NCBI GenBank assembly: GCA_917880885.1
Contig: OU862919.1
Location: 13,720,001 to 13,784,000, forward strand
DNA from: Limnephilus marmoratus
Lineage: Eukaryota; Arthropoda; Insecta; Trichoptera; Limnephilidae
Reading direction: 5' to 3'
Length of the DNA stretch: 64,000 bases
The notes under the pieces were generated by a model. It saw only the letters and a program-made list of their open reading frames with translations, searched no databases and was not told where the DNA came from. Positions 1 through 11,664 of the stretch are shown in pieces (position 1 is the first letter of the stretch; every line of letters starts with the position of its first letter). Position numbers and translations under genes: made by a program.

Positions 1-455
1 AAACTCCGATAGTAAACACAAGCTTTGGACATAGACACCATAAATACCAGGCAATAAAAGCATGCAACAATCTTTCACTTTATACAAAAAATGAGGAAAA
101 CAAAACAAAAAATTCACGTACAACATTAAAAGTTGGATTAATGAACAAAAAACGCAATATTGCAAAAAATTTATAACTTAAAAGAATAAAACGACAATTA
201 TAAATAACACATCATTAGGTATATACAATCGTAACTCTTAATATATGTCGATGTATTTTATTAAAAATTATTACTTCATCTTATTGCATTTTGTAATGTA
301 AAATGGGGGTCTCTGGCCACGCAGAGAGGTAAATATTATCAAATTATGTTGTAAAATGTAAGTAATAACTTACAATAGTACCAAAATAAGGAAACAAATA
401 AAATTTGTATTCTCGGATACTAACCGATCACTACTATCGTGTAATGTTATATCAG
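1..455. other. AT-rich intergenic or intronic DNA, nothing recognised
   Basis: No open frame, repeat end or RNA motif could be recognised here. If the esterase starts upstream of the window, this stretch is intronic. The last 8 bases (448-455) are the target duplication of the hAT element that follows. Confidence 0.5.
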
Positions 456-1228
456 CAGGGCCGGATCTACGAAATCTGGCGCCCTGTGCAGTAGGTACCG
501 ATGGCGCCCCCCCCCCCCCCTACATTTTTATTTTGATTAAAAATTCGTTCACCCCAATTTTATTTTTTATTTTTATTTATTTTATTTTTTTTACACTAAT
601 TTATCAAATAATATCAAGACATATATATAAAGGGTGTAACTTTTCCAAGTGACCTGGCGGTAGCTCTCACACTCGTTCTCATGGCAACGTACAACACAAG
701 AATAGCATCTACAGCTTCTGACTAGCAACAGGCAGTCCCGACGAGAGACAGAGAGCAGTGATAATAAGAATATAACCTCAAATTTGTACCTTGCATTTCC
801 CCTTTGTTAAGCGAACAAACACTACACACTGACGTATGGTATCAACGGCTTACGAACAAAAATACCGTGTTGTGATTGGTTATTGAATTTGGATCGCACC
901 TATTCGTCGTAAAAGACGGTATAAGATATATGGAAAAATAGATCTTACGTTTAAACTAAATATACGGAATTTGTAAAAAAATTCTGTAACTGACTATAAA
1001 TTCGTAAGCCGTTGATACCAACATGATGCATGCGCATTCTATTTCTTTGGAAAGTGTTGATGTTTAGAGCGTAATAATTATTTTGTACTATGGGTAATTT
1101 TTAAACGATGCAGGGAATATTATAACAAAATTTTAATACAAAATTTATTTTCTCACGGCGCGCGGCGCCCCTTCGGAGTTGGCGCCAGGTTTTTGCACGT
1201 TTTTGAAGGTATGGCAGATCCGGCGCTG
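456..1228. mobile_element. Non-autonomous hAT element, 773 bp
   Basis: The ends are CAGGGCCGGATCT and, in reverse complement, CAGCGCCGGATCT. They are flanked by a perfect 8-bp duplication TATATCAG (448-455 and 1229-1236), the size made by hAT transposases. Both subterminal regions carry TGGCGCC. A run of 14 C lies near 507-520. No transposase frame remains, so it would have moved in trans. A second inverted-repeat element is nested at 838-1019. Confidence 0.88.
838..1019. mobile_element. Nested MITE with 19-bp perfect inverted ends
   Basis: The sequence begins GGTATCAACGGCTTACGAA and ends with its exact reverse complement, giving a 182-bp element inside the hAT element at 456-1228. I see no clear target duplication, so the superfamily is not assigned. 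Confidence 0.65.
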
Positions 1229-1236
1229 TATATCAG

Positions 1237-1571
1237 TTATATTTAAGTATTTTAAAAGAGTAAATTCATCAGATAATCTCATTAATCCAGCACTATCTGA
1301 GTTAGGGTAAGAGTTTCAAACGAGTTTAAGAAAATTATGTATGTACGGTTGATAAGAAATTACTTTAATAAAAAGATAGAAACAAATATCTTGTCTTGAA
1401 TTAACGTAATAAATTGACTGCAGTACATAAAATTATTATGCGAGAAATTATCAGTGTAGTTTTCAATTTCGGTTATAAATTTTGTGATGTAGTATGTTTT
1501 TATTAAAAATGACATTCACATTAGTTTTATTATTGTTATGGTCACCTGAGTAAATGAGCATAATATTTTTT
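1237..1571. other. Nothing recognised
   Basis: AT-rich sequence between the hAT element and the foldback-family copy. I see no frame, motif or repeat end. Confidence 0.5.
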
Positions 1572-1741
1572 TGTTCCATGACAACTCGGAATCAACTCAA
1601 CTCATCACCTTTTTGAAAAGTCATTAAAAGCTATGAAAAAAAAGAAAAATAGCCCGTAACCTAACCTACATAACCATTTTTTTAAATATATTTTTTATCA
1701 GATGTCGTGAATTTTCAAAGGAGGTGTTAAGTTGTCCCGGT
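1572..1741. mobile_element. Short foldback-family copy with CCTAACCTA core
   Basis: One end reads GTTCCATGACAACTC and the other (reverse complement) ACCGGGACAACTT. A central stretch reads CCCGTAACCTAACCTA. The same termini and telomere-like centre recur at 6311-6476, 51581-51768 and 60660-60859, and in expanded form at 14896-15770. This copy is degenerate and lacks a clear target duplication. Confidence 0.6.
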
Positions 1742-2271
1742 AAGTAGCTACCAATGGATGACAGTGGATCCGAGGAATGGGCTATTTTTGGAACCAGTTC
1801 CTACTGAATTTATAAAATGGTCACCAACCAAACCGCGTAAAAACCTGCGGAGCGGGTTTTTAACTGCTAGTACGTATAATCACATAAATGTGCACGCATG
1901 CATACGTGTATACATACATGTACACACACATACACCCACCCATACATATATGTTTTTTTTCCTTACGCTTTGACATTATTCGTATGGTTACAGCTTTTCA
2001 GTCTTTTTAAATTATATATTATCTTAGACGTGTACAAATATTTACACCATTTGATTACATGACAGTTAATCCCCCGATAGTTGTCCCCCCCCCCCCCCGG
2101 CATTCTTATAAATAATATGCAGTCGGTTTAGGAAAAAAACAGGATATACCTACTTACACAACAAACAACAAAACTAAGTGTCCCCAAAGGGCTGAATAAC
2201 AAAAATTTCAAACATATTTTTTTTCAAATGCATCTTGTAAAGATTTATAAAAGTAATTTATTACAGTTAGG
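1742..2271. other. Low-complexity DNA, no gene
   Basis: Contains a CA/TG-rich microsatellite-like patch near 1900-1950 and a long C run just before 2100. The open frame at 1758-1973 has no recognisable domain and overlaps the microsatellite, so it is not called. Confidence 0.5.
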
Positions 2272-2804
2272 TACCGGTTTCAGCCTATCATGGCTAACTT
2301 CATACAGGTACAACTTTCCCTTAAATTATGGTAGGTATTTATAGATTTTTTGGTATCAGACCTAGGGCCTGATGTAGTATAAATATGACAATGCTGATTA
2401 ATGTAATTTGAATAAATTGTTAACCACTCCTGAAACCAGTAAAACCCCAAATATACCATACAAACACATAACATAGTTACAGGATTTTTTTTTGCCAAAT
2501 GTGATAGATAGGCAGGCCGTATTATCCTGAAGGCAGTGTAGGCAACTCCCTTGGGGCCCCGCATCGAGTAGGGTCCCTAAGGTAAAGGGGCCCCGAGACG
2601 AGTATTGCCTAGGGGCCCCGACATGTTTAATCCGGCCTTGGCAAGGTCGTATTGTCCATAAGGTAGTGTAGGCCACTGCCTCGGGGCCCCGATGGTAAAG
2701 GGCCTCGGGGCCCCTTTACCCGATGGTAAAGGGGCCCCGAGACGTGCATTGCCTAGGGGCCCCGAAATCTTTAATCCGGCCCTGTTGATAGGCTGAAACC
2801 GGTA
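2272..2804. mobile_element. Inverted-repeat element interrupted by a hAT element
   Basis: TACCGGTTTCAGCCTATCA at the left is repeated as its reverse complement at the right end (about 2786-2804). A hAT element lies next to the right arm. A target duplication could not be fixed, so the superfamily is unknown. Confidence 0.55.
2513..2784. mobile_element. Non-autonomous hAT element with internal GGGGCCCC duplication
   Basis: The right end in reverse complement is CAGGGCCGGATTAA and the left end begins CAGGCCGTATTA. The flanks TAGATAGG (2505-2512) and TTGATAGG (2785-2792) match at 7 of 8 positions, as expected for an aged hAT duplication. The inside is an imperfect tandem duplication of about 130 bp rich in GGGGCCCC. 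Confidence 0.72.
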
Positions 2805-2916
2805 ACAGTAATTTTTTTTTTAAAATTGGATACAAGTTTAAAATGGTTTAAATAAATCATTACATTTGAAGTGTTTTTACCAGTTTCCCATTCATGACAT
2901 ATAACAGCCTTGTTGT

Positions 2917-3080
2917 CAAGGGCGGATCCAGCTTTGGCGCCTGGGGGGGGGGGGGGGGTCACTTAGTCGTGGTCAATTCACAAGAAGTTATAATTTAATT
3001 TTAATTAGTGGTCCACCTAGGTCCTGGACCCAATCCAGGGGGGGTCATGACCCCCATGACCCCCCCTGGATCCGCCCTTG
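2917..3080. mobile_element. hAT MITE, 164 bp
   Basis: The ends are CAAGGGCGGATCCAG in inverted orientation. Flanking 8-mers CTTGTTGT (2909-2916) and CTTGTAGT (3081-3088) differ by one base. A G run and GGGTCATG palindromes lie inside. It ends about 240 bp before the first visible esterase exon. Confidence 0.82.
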
Positions 3081-3322
3081 CTTGTAGTGTTCAACACGAG
3101 AGCAGATATTAATGATGGACACGGGTAAAGGAACTTTAATATGACTTACTTCAATGACTTTCACAGACCTGAAATACTTACTTTGAAATTTGAGGAATTG
3201 TTCATATTCTGAGAAATAACCCGTCCTAAAAGTTGGTGCGAAAAGTTGATTCAAGAAGGAGGAAGAATCGACAAAGAATGAAAAAGAAACATGGTTATGA
3301 AATAGTGTTACTTTTCCCACAG

Positions 3323-3419
3323 GACCCTGAAAAAGCAGAAGAATGGGACGGTACGCGCATGGCCAAGAAAGTGTCCGATATTTGTCTGCAGTGGCTAGAT
3401 GAATATGACGATGCCGTTG
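3323..3419 (+). CDS. Carboxylesterase exon A (first visible), residues 1-32
   Basis: The exon follows TTTTCCCACAG, opens in phase 0 with DPEKAEEWDGTR, and ends in DEYDDAV plus the first base of a Gly codon before the donor GTAAAT. The DPxxxEEWDG stretch and the following Cys21 match the family region just before EDCLYLN, where a conserved Cys pair forms a disulfide loop. Joining to exon B restores [11 protein letters not shown]. An upstream exon carrying the GIPYA-type region must exist but is not in the window. Confidence 0.9.
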
Positions 3420-3463
3420 GTAAATATGACTGTTATTTTATAATAAATCATCATCACAGATAA

Positions 3464-3902
3464 GGGGGCGTTCAAGTATTTCGTATCGCAATTTTTAAAG
3501 ATTTTTGACCCCCCCTCCCCTCCCCCCCATGAAACGCGCCGTAACGTTTTTCCGTACCCCCCCCCCCCCCTAAACGTTACGTAACGTCCAAGTTACAATT
3601 TTTACCTGAAAGTCACAATTTAGTTGCGCAAAGTACTGGAAAGTCGCTTAAATTCTTTTTTTCTTCTTTTAATTGCGTTTGCGGTAATAAATAAAACAAA
3701 AGATTTCGAGAACGAAAAGGATTGCCAACTTGTAGTTGGCAATCCTTTTTTTATCCTAGTTTTTTTTTTATCTAAATAAAGAAAAACATGTTACGTAACG
3801 TGTTGTTCGAACCCCCCTCCCCCCCCCCCCCCTCGTAACGCACAGTAACGTTTCACAAGATCCCCCCCCCCCGAGTGCGTTACGTAATACTTGAACGGCC
3901 CC
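3464..3902. mobile_element. Harbinger-like MITE with C-rich interior
   Basis: The ends are GGGGGCGTTCAAGTATT and, in reverse complement, GGGGCCGTTCAAGTATT, flanked on both sides by TAA (3461-3463 and 3903-3905). A 3-bp TAA/TTA duplication is the PIF/Harbinger habit. Inside are several runs of C, repeated GTTACGTAACG palindromes and a perfect 12-bp-stem hairpin at 3719-3745. It starts about 44 bp after the exon A donor. Confidence 0.7.
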
Positions 3903-3918
3903 TAATGCGCTTCCAGAA

Positions 3919-4162
3919 CCCCTAGCACGGTCGATCGATAAGGATTGATATTGATAGGATAACTTTGGGGAACTTCTCATCATCATCCTTCCCTAGCATG
4001 ACTGCAGATCGCCAACGAATAAGTGACAATTCACAATGACTAAATGTTATTAATATATTCGACGTCAACTGTTGTTTGTAGCGATCTGCAGTTATCGTAG
4101 GAAACAATGAGAAGTTACTGAAAGTTATCCTATCAATCCTTATCGATCGACCGTGCTAGGGG
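3919..4162. mobile_element. MITE with long inverted arms, 244 bp
   Basis: The left arm starts CCCCTAGCACGGTCGATCGA and the right arm is its reverse complement. Arm similarity continues through AGGATAACTTT, GAACTTCTCAT and CTGCAGATCGC, about 90 bp per side, with a 9-bp insertion in the left arm. No duplication is obvious. The minus-strand frames across it are arm artefacts. Confidence 0.75.
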
Positions 4163-4368
4163 GCCATGAGCCCCTGTCCTGAGCTACATCAGCGGCCTCC
4201 GTCCATTGCAGACTAACTCCTCTTCTCGCACAATCTATGCGATTGCATTTATAAAACGTATTTATTTTGGTTGTCGGTGCATGCAAGCGTGATGTGAAAA
4301 AATCCTGCATAATGCGTAAAATTATTCAAGTTCGATGAACTTTTAATTTTACAAATTGAAACTGTTAA

Positions 4369-4840
4369 GGGCCCGCAACCCGGATTTCTACCGATTTATT
4401 ACATATTTCCCTTTAGGCTCTGCATCCGGGCCCGAAAAGAGGAAGATGGAGAGATACGAAATTACGAATGTTAGAGGAGAGCGCTAACATTAACAGCGAC
4501 AAAATCGATGCGAAAATTGAGAAAATGTTTAATAAAACACGACTCGTTTAAAATAGAGCAAAAATCTCGCGGGCATTATCTTAAACAGCATTTAAAGAAA
4601 CACTGTGATTTTTTCATACATATAACTTGTAAAACAACTGAAACAAACGTGTTAATAATAATTTTTGGAGCATACTTTGCGATTTTTTTCTATCGAGGGA
4701 ATTTTATATAATTTGCGTTTCGGCGCGGGAAAAGTCTAGATATTATCTTCAAGAATAACATATATTTTTAAGAGCTTTAAAACTTACCGTGTTTAAGGGA
4801 AATATGTAATAAATCGGTACAAATCCGGGTTGCGTGCCCC
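4369..4840. mobile_element. MITE with about 45-bp inverted ends, 472 bp
   Basis: The left end runs GGGCCCGCAACCCGGATTT and then ATTTATTACATATTTCCC; the right end is the reverse complement with two differences. A decayed copy of the right end appears near 5605-5665. The interior open frame (4508-4711) has no recognisable domain. Confidence 0.7.
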
Positions 4841-4889
4841 AGATTACGAAAATGTTAGTAAAAAATTTTACAAATGTATAGTTTTTATT

Positions 4890-5510
4890 TTTAAATAAAT
4901 AAATCCATTTTTTGGGCCCGTGACGTCACTACATGAAAATGTCCCGTCTCCGAAAATGTTCCTATTAATTTTGTAAAATTCCACAGTGAGTTATTTTTTT
5001 ACATGGCAACACTTTGATTTCAGGCGAATTTTTAATTTGACATTTAACGTTCACTAGATTTACTGTTTGTTCTCTGCGAACTTATCATTTGGTTTGACTT
5101 TTTGACAGGTGCTATGAAGAGAACCTCGTACATTTTACGCTGTCTGTAGATGTTTTAGAGGTGTAATGGTAGTGGTGCTGATTTTAACAAAATCTAATTT
5201 CATAATATTATTATAATTTTCAAGTACAAGTATATTACATTGGATTTAGTAATATAGACGTTAAACATTATAATGATTTATGATCATTAAGATGGATCAA
5301 GGAAAAAAATATTTATGAGATGTAATTTTTTGGTATGCCTCGTTATTCTCCCGTGCCCTTTCTTGTGGAAAACGTTCTTTTTTTTAAATGATTTTCGGCT
5401 ATGTAATTATTGTTTTTTCGCACCCACAAAATTATGTCCCGTCTTTACGGTTTATAAAAAATGGTCTGATTTTTGGGATTGAAAATAAACCGGAATTTTT
5501 TTTAATGTGA
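4890..5510. repeat. Dispersed repeat, copy A
   Basis: A stretch containing GGGCCCGTGACGTCACTA, GGCAACACTTTGATTTC and GATGGATCAAGGAAA is repeated in the same order at 6835-7145 plus 8130-8470, where a Helitron-like element splits it. Copy A is uninterrupted. It has no coding frame and the family is unassigned. Confidence 0.75.
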
Positions 5511-5689
5511 TGTAAGTGGCCTATTTGCATTTCGGCGTGGAACGCGTCTAAATATTATCTTAAAAAATAACATATATATTTTTTTAAGAACTTAAAATTT
5601 CGAATGTTTAAGGGAGATATGTAATCGGCTTAAGTAGGTACTAAATCTGGCATGCCCAGCCTGCGACCTAATTGAATTTTTTTTGCGTT

Positions 5690-6310
5690 CCAAATTAAAG
5701 ATTTCTATGTTTTGGATTTTAGCATTCATACAAAAAAACATTCTCGTAAATTTATCACATTTATGTTATATTTTGTGAAATTACAACTTTTTTGTTATTA
5801 GACCTCGGCCTCAATATGGGGATTTTGATTAATTACTTGAAAAGTGTCAGGCACTTGGCCGCACATTTCTCGGATTTTTTTTATTTCAGCGCCTTTGAGG
5901 TGATTTTTTACAAAAACGGTGCTTTACAAATAATATTAAATATCAATTTTATAAGATCGAACGCAACTGACCTGATTTTCATAAGTGGAAAGTGAGTGCA
6001 AATAGCGTGTATATAGTCAGTTTATGCCTTCTAGCCCCATAATATCATTTTTGGATAAACACTATCGATAATATCCGTCGTTTAACCCCCCCCCCCCCGA
6101 ATTGCCTACCTAATCTCAGTATAATTATTGTTAAAATATTGGACACCCCTCAGACAAGCATTAAAGTAATAAAAATTCTACATTTGAAATGTGTATTTTT
6201 AGTGTAAATATCCCGAAAGATTTTTTTACATTTAGATCTAACGATGTCTATTCGAATTTAAATTTGTGATCGCCTCCAATCATTTTTTGATTGGCAGTGA
6301 TTTTTTTTTT
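5690..6310. other. Nothing recognised; C run near 6087
   Basis: AT-rich sequence with one long C run. The frame at 5792-5995 has no family match that I can see. Confidence 0.45.
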
Positions 6311-6476
6311 GGTGACCGAACAACTCAACACCTCCTTTGAAAAGTCATATGTTAAAAATTATTTAAAGGTTACGCTAGGTTAGGTTATGGGCTATATTTC
6401 AATTTTTTTATAGCTTTTAATTAATGACTTTTCAAAGAGGTGTTGAGTTGACTTGATTCTGAGTTGGCATGGAACC
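6311..6476. mobile_element. Short foldback-family copy, reverse orientation
   Basis: It starts GGTGACCGAACAACTC and ends GAGTTGGCATGGAACC, the same two unlike termini as the other family members. Inside are inverted AACACCTCCTTTGAAAAGTCAT arms and a GGTTAGGTTATGGGCTAT core, the complement of the CCTAA motif. Flanks are poly-T, so a target duplication cannot be judged. Confidence 0.7.
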
Positions 6477-6834
6477 ATTTTTTATTTGAAAAAAATTACA
6501 AAGTATTCATGAAAATGTTATAAGTTATAAGATTAACATTTCAAAGAGTGTAAATTGTTAATGTTCACTGAATGCACATAAATACAATTTAAAAGATTGC
6601 TTTTCTCTATTTGTGTTAACAATAAATTATAAATAACAAGATATAAACAAAAATATAAAGAGAGATAGGAAAAATAAAACATGAAGATTAAAATATGACC
6701 TATGGGTAAATAACAATCATTCACATTCGAGTTATAAATACAAATAAAAAATACAACTGATGTATCATGTTATCAGAGTGCTAATAGGCCACTTGCATGG
6801 ATTTCATAGTGACTTAGAAGTTTTTATAGTTTTT
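6477..6834. other. Nothing recognised
   Basis: AT-rich sequence. The minus-strand frame at 6533-6724 is low-complexity and not supported. Confidence 0.45.
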
Positions 6835-7149
6835 TTTTTTTAAATAAATAATTCCGTTTTTGGGCTCGTGACGTCACTATTTGAAAATGTTCCGTCTCCG
6901 AAATATTCAATGAATTTTGTAAAATTCCACACTAATTATCATTTTTTTTAATGGCAACACATTATTATTTTTTTAATTTGACCCTTAAAATTCATTAGAT
7001 TTATTGTATGTTACCTTGCAAACTTATGTTTGGTTCGACGTTTTGACAGATGGTATATAGTGAACATCGCACAGATTTTTTCCGTAGCGGCAGACTTAGG
7101 AGCATAATTTGATAGTAGTGCTGATTTTAACAAAATAAAATTTTATTAT

Positions 7150-8128
7150 ATACTAGCTGACCCGGCCACGCGTTGCTGTGGCTAATAAAACACAACGTCA
7201 TCTACTGGATGGTTATCCAACCTTTATAACCACTGCCGTCTTTGAGTTTATCGCGAAGAGACAGACAGATGCCGCGGAGGACTTTAATTTGTAATACGTA
7301 GAGATGGTGCGAAAGATTATAAAAATGTGCATGAAAAGCTTTTTTTTTTTTACATGAGCTCCACACAGGAGACCCTGAGGAAAATAATTTCCCTTAGGGC
7401 CTATGTCATCTCCAGGGATGCTGCGTAGAGGGTTTTTTGGGGAAAGGAAGGAGAGGAGAGTTCTGGGAAGGAGAAGGGTTTAAGGGGTGGGTAGGAATCT
7501 GGGGTTCAGTGTGTCCTGGTCATCCGCCTCCAATACCTAGACAAACCTCACCCCATGAACCCGGGCACCCCTGCTAAATCACCAAACGTAGCGAACCACT
7601 TGGGGTGACCTATGGCAGAGGTGTTGGTTATCCAATAAAGCTTTCCGGGGCGGCGGTACCCAATCCCGCCTCCCAAATTGGGGTAACTAACGGATTAATA
7701 CTGTATCCGTCTAAATCTAAGGTCTAAATAACTTTTCAATTACCGGAATGTACGTGACCATTTTTTTAGAAGATAGAATGGGTATAGTAAGCTATCCGTA
7801 AAAGATAGATATATGCCTTCGCGGACTTTTTTGTAGATCTATAAATGAGGAATATCTCACCATGCATAGTTTTGTTATATCCCAAAAGGATTAGGCAGCG
7901 TTTTCGATGAAAGCTACCAGGCGGCTCGACTTTTTCCGACACTTCTAACAATTATCGTTATGTTTCTACCAATTTACACAAATCTTTGACACTTTGAAAC
8001 CTTCCTCACGAAAAACTCTTATCTATTGGTGAAAACCGCATGAAAATCCGTTCAGTAGTTTTCGAGTTTGTCGCGAACAGACAGGCAGACAGACGACGCG
8101 AAGGACTTTAATTTATAATATGTAGAGA
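7150..8128 (-). mobile_element. Helitron-like element with nested LINE-tail copy
   Basis: On the minus strand it opens CTACATATTATAAATTAAAG, continues with CTGAACGGATTTTCATGCGG, and closes GCCGGGTCAGCTAGT. CT at the 5' end and CTAGT at the 3' end with no target duplication fit non-autonomous Helitron-like elements of the lepidopteran Lep1 type. The cargo is a LINE-tail copy at about 7343-7690. No Rep/helicase frame is present. Confidence 0.62.
7343..7690 (-). mobile_element. LINE-tail or SINE-like retroposon copy
   Basis: On the minus strand this contains the shared block from CATAGGTCACCCCAAGTGG, through CACACTGAACCCCAGATTCC, to CTCCTGTGTGGAGCTCATGT followed by A residues. The family recurs at least ten times in this window. 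Its 3' portion matches the end of a LINE reading frame at 39345-39834, so copies are either truncated LINEs or SINEs borrowing that tail. Confidence 0.7.
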
Positions 8129-8515
8129 TTATTATAATTATAATTTACAAGTACAAGTTTATTACATTGGATTTTGGCATATGTAGACGTTGAGCATTAT
8201 AATGATTAATGATCAATAAGATGGATCAAGGAAACAAATATTTATGAGATGTAATATTTTTGGTGTGCCTCGTTATTCTCCTGTGCCATTCATGTGAAAT
8301 ACGTCGGTTTTTTTAAAATGATTGTCGGCAATGTATTCTTTTTCCGATTTTTCGGATTGAAAGTTTCAAAAAATCGCCAGGGTTTCAAAAATACGATTAA
8401 AAAATACGGAATGTCTTAAAATATTTGCCTAAACCGGATTTTTTTAAAAATGGGATGCAAGTGGCATATTTGCTTTCAATAAATATGAGACTGTTTTGAA
8501 TAGATATCTATAAAG

Positions 8516-8550
8516 TTGAATGTGACTTTATAGTATAAAGTCACATTCAA
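8516..8550. repeat. Perfect 15-bp-stem hairpin
   Basis: TTGAATGTGACTTTA (8516-8530), loop TAGTA, and the exact reverse complement (8536-8550). It may be the centre of a small palindromic element. No function is inferred. Confidence 0.75.
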
Positions 8551-8849
8551 TTGTACATAATGAAAACATATTCAAGATAGTGGATTGAAGTAGGCAAATA
8601 ATACTGTTATTAAATAATTCGCGATGTATTATTACTCCATTAATTACGTCTATTAAGAACTTTAATGTGAATATTGCTCCAACGATGAGTGGTTAGAAGC
8701 TTATCATTCAGTAAAATAATTATTTTCTGTTAACATAATTATTATTAAGTCAGCAAATTGTCTTCTTTTTTCCAGACTTGTAAAATTAAAGCGTTGAGTC
8801 GTTACTCGAAATATAGAAGAAAGGCATTTAGTCCAAGTGAATGACCTCG

Positions 8850-9546
8850 AGGCAAATCTTATATATAAAAATCTCGTGTCACGGTGTTTGTGGTCGCACT
8901 CCTCCAAAAAGGATTGACCGATTTTTATGAAATTTTTTATGTAGATATATTTGGTAGATATGAGAATAGGTCGTAAAGTACTCGTATATTTCTTACCGCT
9001 AGGTGACTAGGGTTTCCCTATCAAGAATTTTTTTCTCTTTTCTTGACATTTTTTTTTTTTGGCATCTAAAAATACCTATAACCCCAAATTTACACCCTCC
9101 CATCCCCACCCTCTTTTAGTATTTTTGTATAAACAAATTTAACCGTCGTACGTATCTTTTAAGCAGAATGCTAACCATCGAGCTTATTTGTTTTGGCTAA
9201 AGACGGACTGAAAAAAAAAATCGTACACCCAATTGCTCTTCAAAATTAATATTGATTTTCTTCATTTAATTTCCTACTTAAGGATAAAAAATATATTAAT
9301 TTTTTCACTTTACATTTAACTTTTTAGAGATCAAATTGAATATGTCCGTTACTTTAATGAAATACATTGAACAGAGAAAATGAATGGTAGGTGTTTTTGT
9401 TTTTGTTTTTATCGGCGGGCATCGTCTGCAGCGCTCCATTCCTCTTTCTGTCATAAATACATTCGTTTCTTTTTATTTAACAACCAAAATATTCACTAGA
9501 AATAATTTATAAGGCAGAACAACGTTTACCGGGTCAGCTAGTATTT
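8850..9546 (+). mobile_element. Helitron-like element
   Basis: It begins near TATAAAAATCTCGTGTCACG and GTCGCACTCCTCC and ends ACCGGGTCAGCTAGT. The same head appears at about 57468 and the CAGCTAGT end is shared with most Helitron-like copies here. Its middle (9140-9546) is repeated at 9774-10868. Confidence 0.55.
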
Positions 9547-9632
9547 CATAAATACTTTCAGCGCTAGTTTTTAATGAAATAAAAACAATCTATTTTTAAG
9601 TCATCTATCTGTTATTAAATTAGAAATACCGG

Positions 9633-11121
9633 TGTATAACAAATAAGTGAACACCGTAATAGACAAAACAAATATAACATTTGTGATAGTGGGTGTTTAC
9701 TAAACAATAAGCCAATAATAATAAAATATTTTCATACACAATGTCACCTGAAAGATAAGACAATATTATGTGAACAAATTTAACCGTCGCGTCGTTCGTA
9801 TTTCAAACAGAACGAAATTATTTATGTCGTTGAATGACAGATACGCCTCATCGAACTTTCATCCACACATGCGCAAGACATTCACGAGAAGCGTCGAGTC
9901 ATTTTGGTATTTCATTCGGTATCATGTTCTCGCGTGGGAAAACCATCGAGCTTATTTATGTTGGCTAAAGACGAATTGAAAAAAAATCTTACACTCAATT
10001 GCTCTTCGAAATTAATATTGATTTTCTTTATTTCATTTTCTACTTTAGGGTAAAAAACATATTACTTTTTTCACTTAACATTTAACTTTTAAGAGATCAA
10101 ACAATGAATATATCCGTTACTTTTTAATGAAATACATTGAATTGAGAAAATGAATGGTTGGTTGTTTTTGTTTTGTTTTTATCGGCGGTCATCGTCTACA
10201 GCACTCCATTTCTTTTTCTGTCATAGATCCCATCCCAGTCCTTATGGAGGCGTCTACTAAATCTACAGGAATTTCAGATTCTGAAAAAATCGAACTAATA
10301 TCTATGAGAACCAAAGTGTTGACGAATATCTACAGCTCAAACTGTTGACTAATATCTATGGGAACCAAAGTGTTGACGAATATCTACAGCTCAAACTGTT
10401 GACTAATATCTATGAGAACCAAAGTGTTGACGAATATCTACAGCACTGGCAGAGGTTGGATTTGCAATTATGTATAGTATATTGGAATAACATAATATTG
10501 CGTATTCAGGTTAAAAAACTTAATTTATGTAAGTATGTATGTAAAAATCCCTAATATCGGACTATTAGACACATTTAGCTGATTAGTCCAACCTACGCTC
10601 TGTAGATATTAGTTCAACCTACGCTCTGTAGATATTAGTCAACACTGGGACCGTCATAGATATTCGTCCGACCTTAGCTCTGTAGATATTAGTCAACACT
10701 CTGAAGTTCGTAGATATTAGTTCAACATATGAGCTGTAGATATTCGTCCGACATACAGGCTGTAGATATTAGTATCTGGAGTCACACTTATAACACATTC
10801 GTTATTTTTATTTAACAACCAAAATATTCATTAGAAATAATTTATATGGCAGAACAACGTTTGCTGGGTCAGTTAGTAATTCATAAATACTTTCAGCGCT
10901 AGTTTTTGAAATAAAACAATCTATGTTTAAGTCTTCTATCTGTTATTAAAACTTCGTGACATTAAATGAGAAAACATAATATTGTCTTATCTTTCAGGTG
11001 ACATTGTGTATGAAAATATTTTATTATTATTCACTAGTTGTTTAGTAAACACCCACTATCACAAATGTTATATTTATTTTGTCTATTACGGTGTTTACTT
11101 ATTAGAAGTTATTTGTTATAC
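9633..11121. mobile_element. Large inverted-repeat structure enclosing a repeat copy
   Basis: A 138-bp arm at 9633-9770 (AACACCGTAATAGAC ... CAATATTATG) is repeated in reverse complement at about 10975-11121. Between the arms lies a second copy of the 9140-9546 sequence (9774-10868), itself split at 10228-10790 by an AATATCTAC-family element. Three insertion layers can be read. The superfamily of the outer arms is not known. Confidence 0.65.
10240..10785. mobile_element. AATATCTAC-family element
   Basis: The left end GGAGGCGTCTACTAAATCTACAGG and right end CTGTAGATATTAGTATCTGG share an inverted TACTAATATCTACAG-type terminus. The left half carries 54-bp direct repeats built on GTTGACTAATATCTATG and GACGAATATCTACAGC. 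The right half holds inverted versions of the same motif. Other copies: 39920-40112 (right part), 48155-48625 (left part, reversed) and 60863-61455 (whole). The repeats keep a frame open because 54 is a multiple of three. Confidence 0.72.
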
Positions 11122-11129
11122 AAAGGTAT

Positions 11130-11660
11130 TTCGCATTTAACCCGTCTACTTGGTTCAATATATTCGCACCTCACAATCCGGAAGCCTTGGATTCTGAAAA
11201 AAATTCTGAAACCGTCACTTTGGATCGAGATTGTAAAATATCTATGCAAGATAGCTTTCATATTTCAAAGAAAATAAGAAGCATTAGTTTGTTCTCTTTC
11301 GGTTAAAAGAAAATTACATACGTTTGCATGAGAGGAAGAGAGATATATAGCTTTTAAAATGTAAGGTCGCTCGGGAAGTTTTTGGTCTTATGAAAGTATA
11401 ACGCGATTACATGTTTTGGGATGTATTTATTCCTAAACAAGCAGACGGGTTTTAAATCTATTAAAATTAAATATTACGCCAAGTTCATCATTTTTACTTT
11501 ATTTATTCACAAGAGTCTCAACTGCTCCCATCTGGTGCCGTGAGACTACATCCGTATTTGTTTCATGGGGTATGCGGTATGTTGTGAGGCCGGAGGAAGT
11601 GGGGAGGGGAAGGAGATGGGCAAGAGGAAGAGGAAGGTGGTGAAGTATCAAAGTATTCAG
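11130..11660. other. Nothing recognised
   Basis: AT-rich sequence with a G/A-rich patch at about 11590-11640. No frame or repeat end is supported. Confidence 0.45.
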
Positions 11661-11664
11661 ATAT

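Larger units (their letters stand above)
6835..8470. repeat. Dispersed repeat copy B, split by an insertion
   Basis: Positions 6835-7145 and about 8130-8470 align in order with copy A at 4890-5510, including the GTGACGTCACTA and GATGGATCAAGG blocks. The missing junction is filled by the Helitron-like element at about 7150-8128, which is therefore the younger insertion. Confidence 0.75.

Noticed and set aside
1..3322. Esterase first exon with start codon and signal peptide
   Set aside because: No frame here shows the N-terminal family motifs; the two longer candidates fall in transposons or microsatellites. The first exon is assumed to be upstream of the window.
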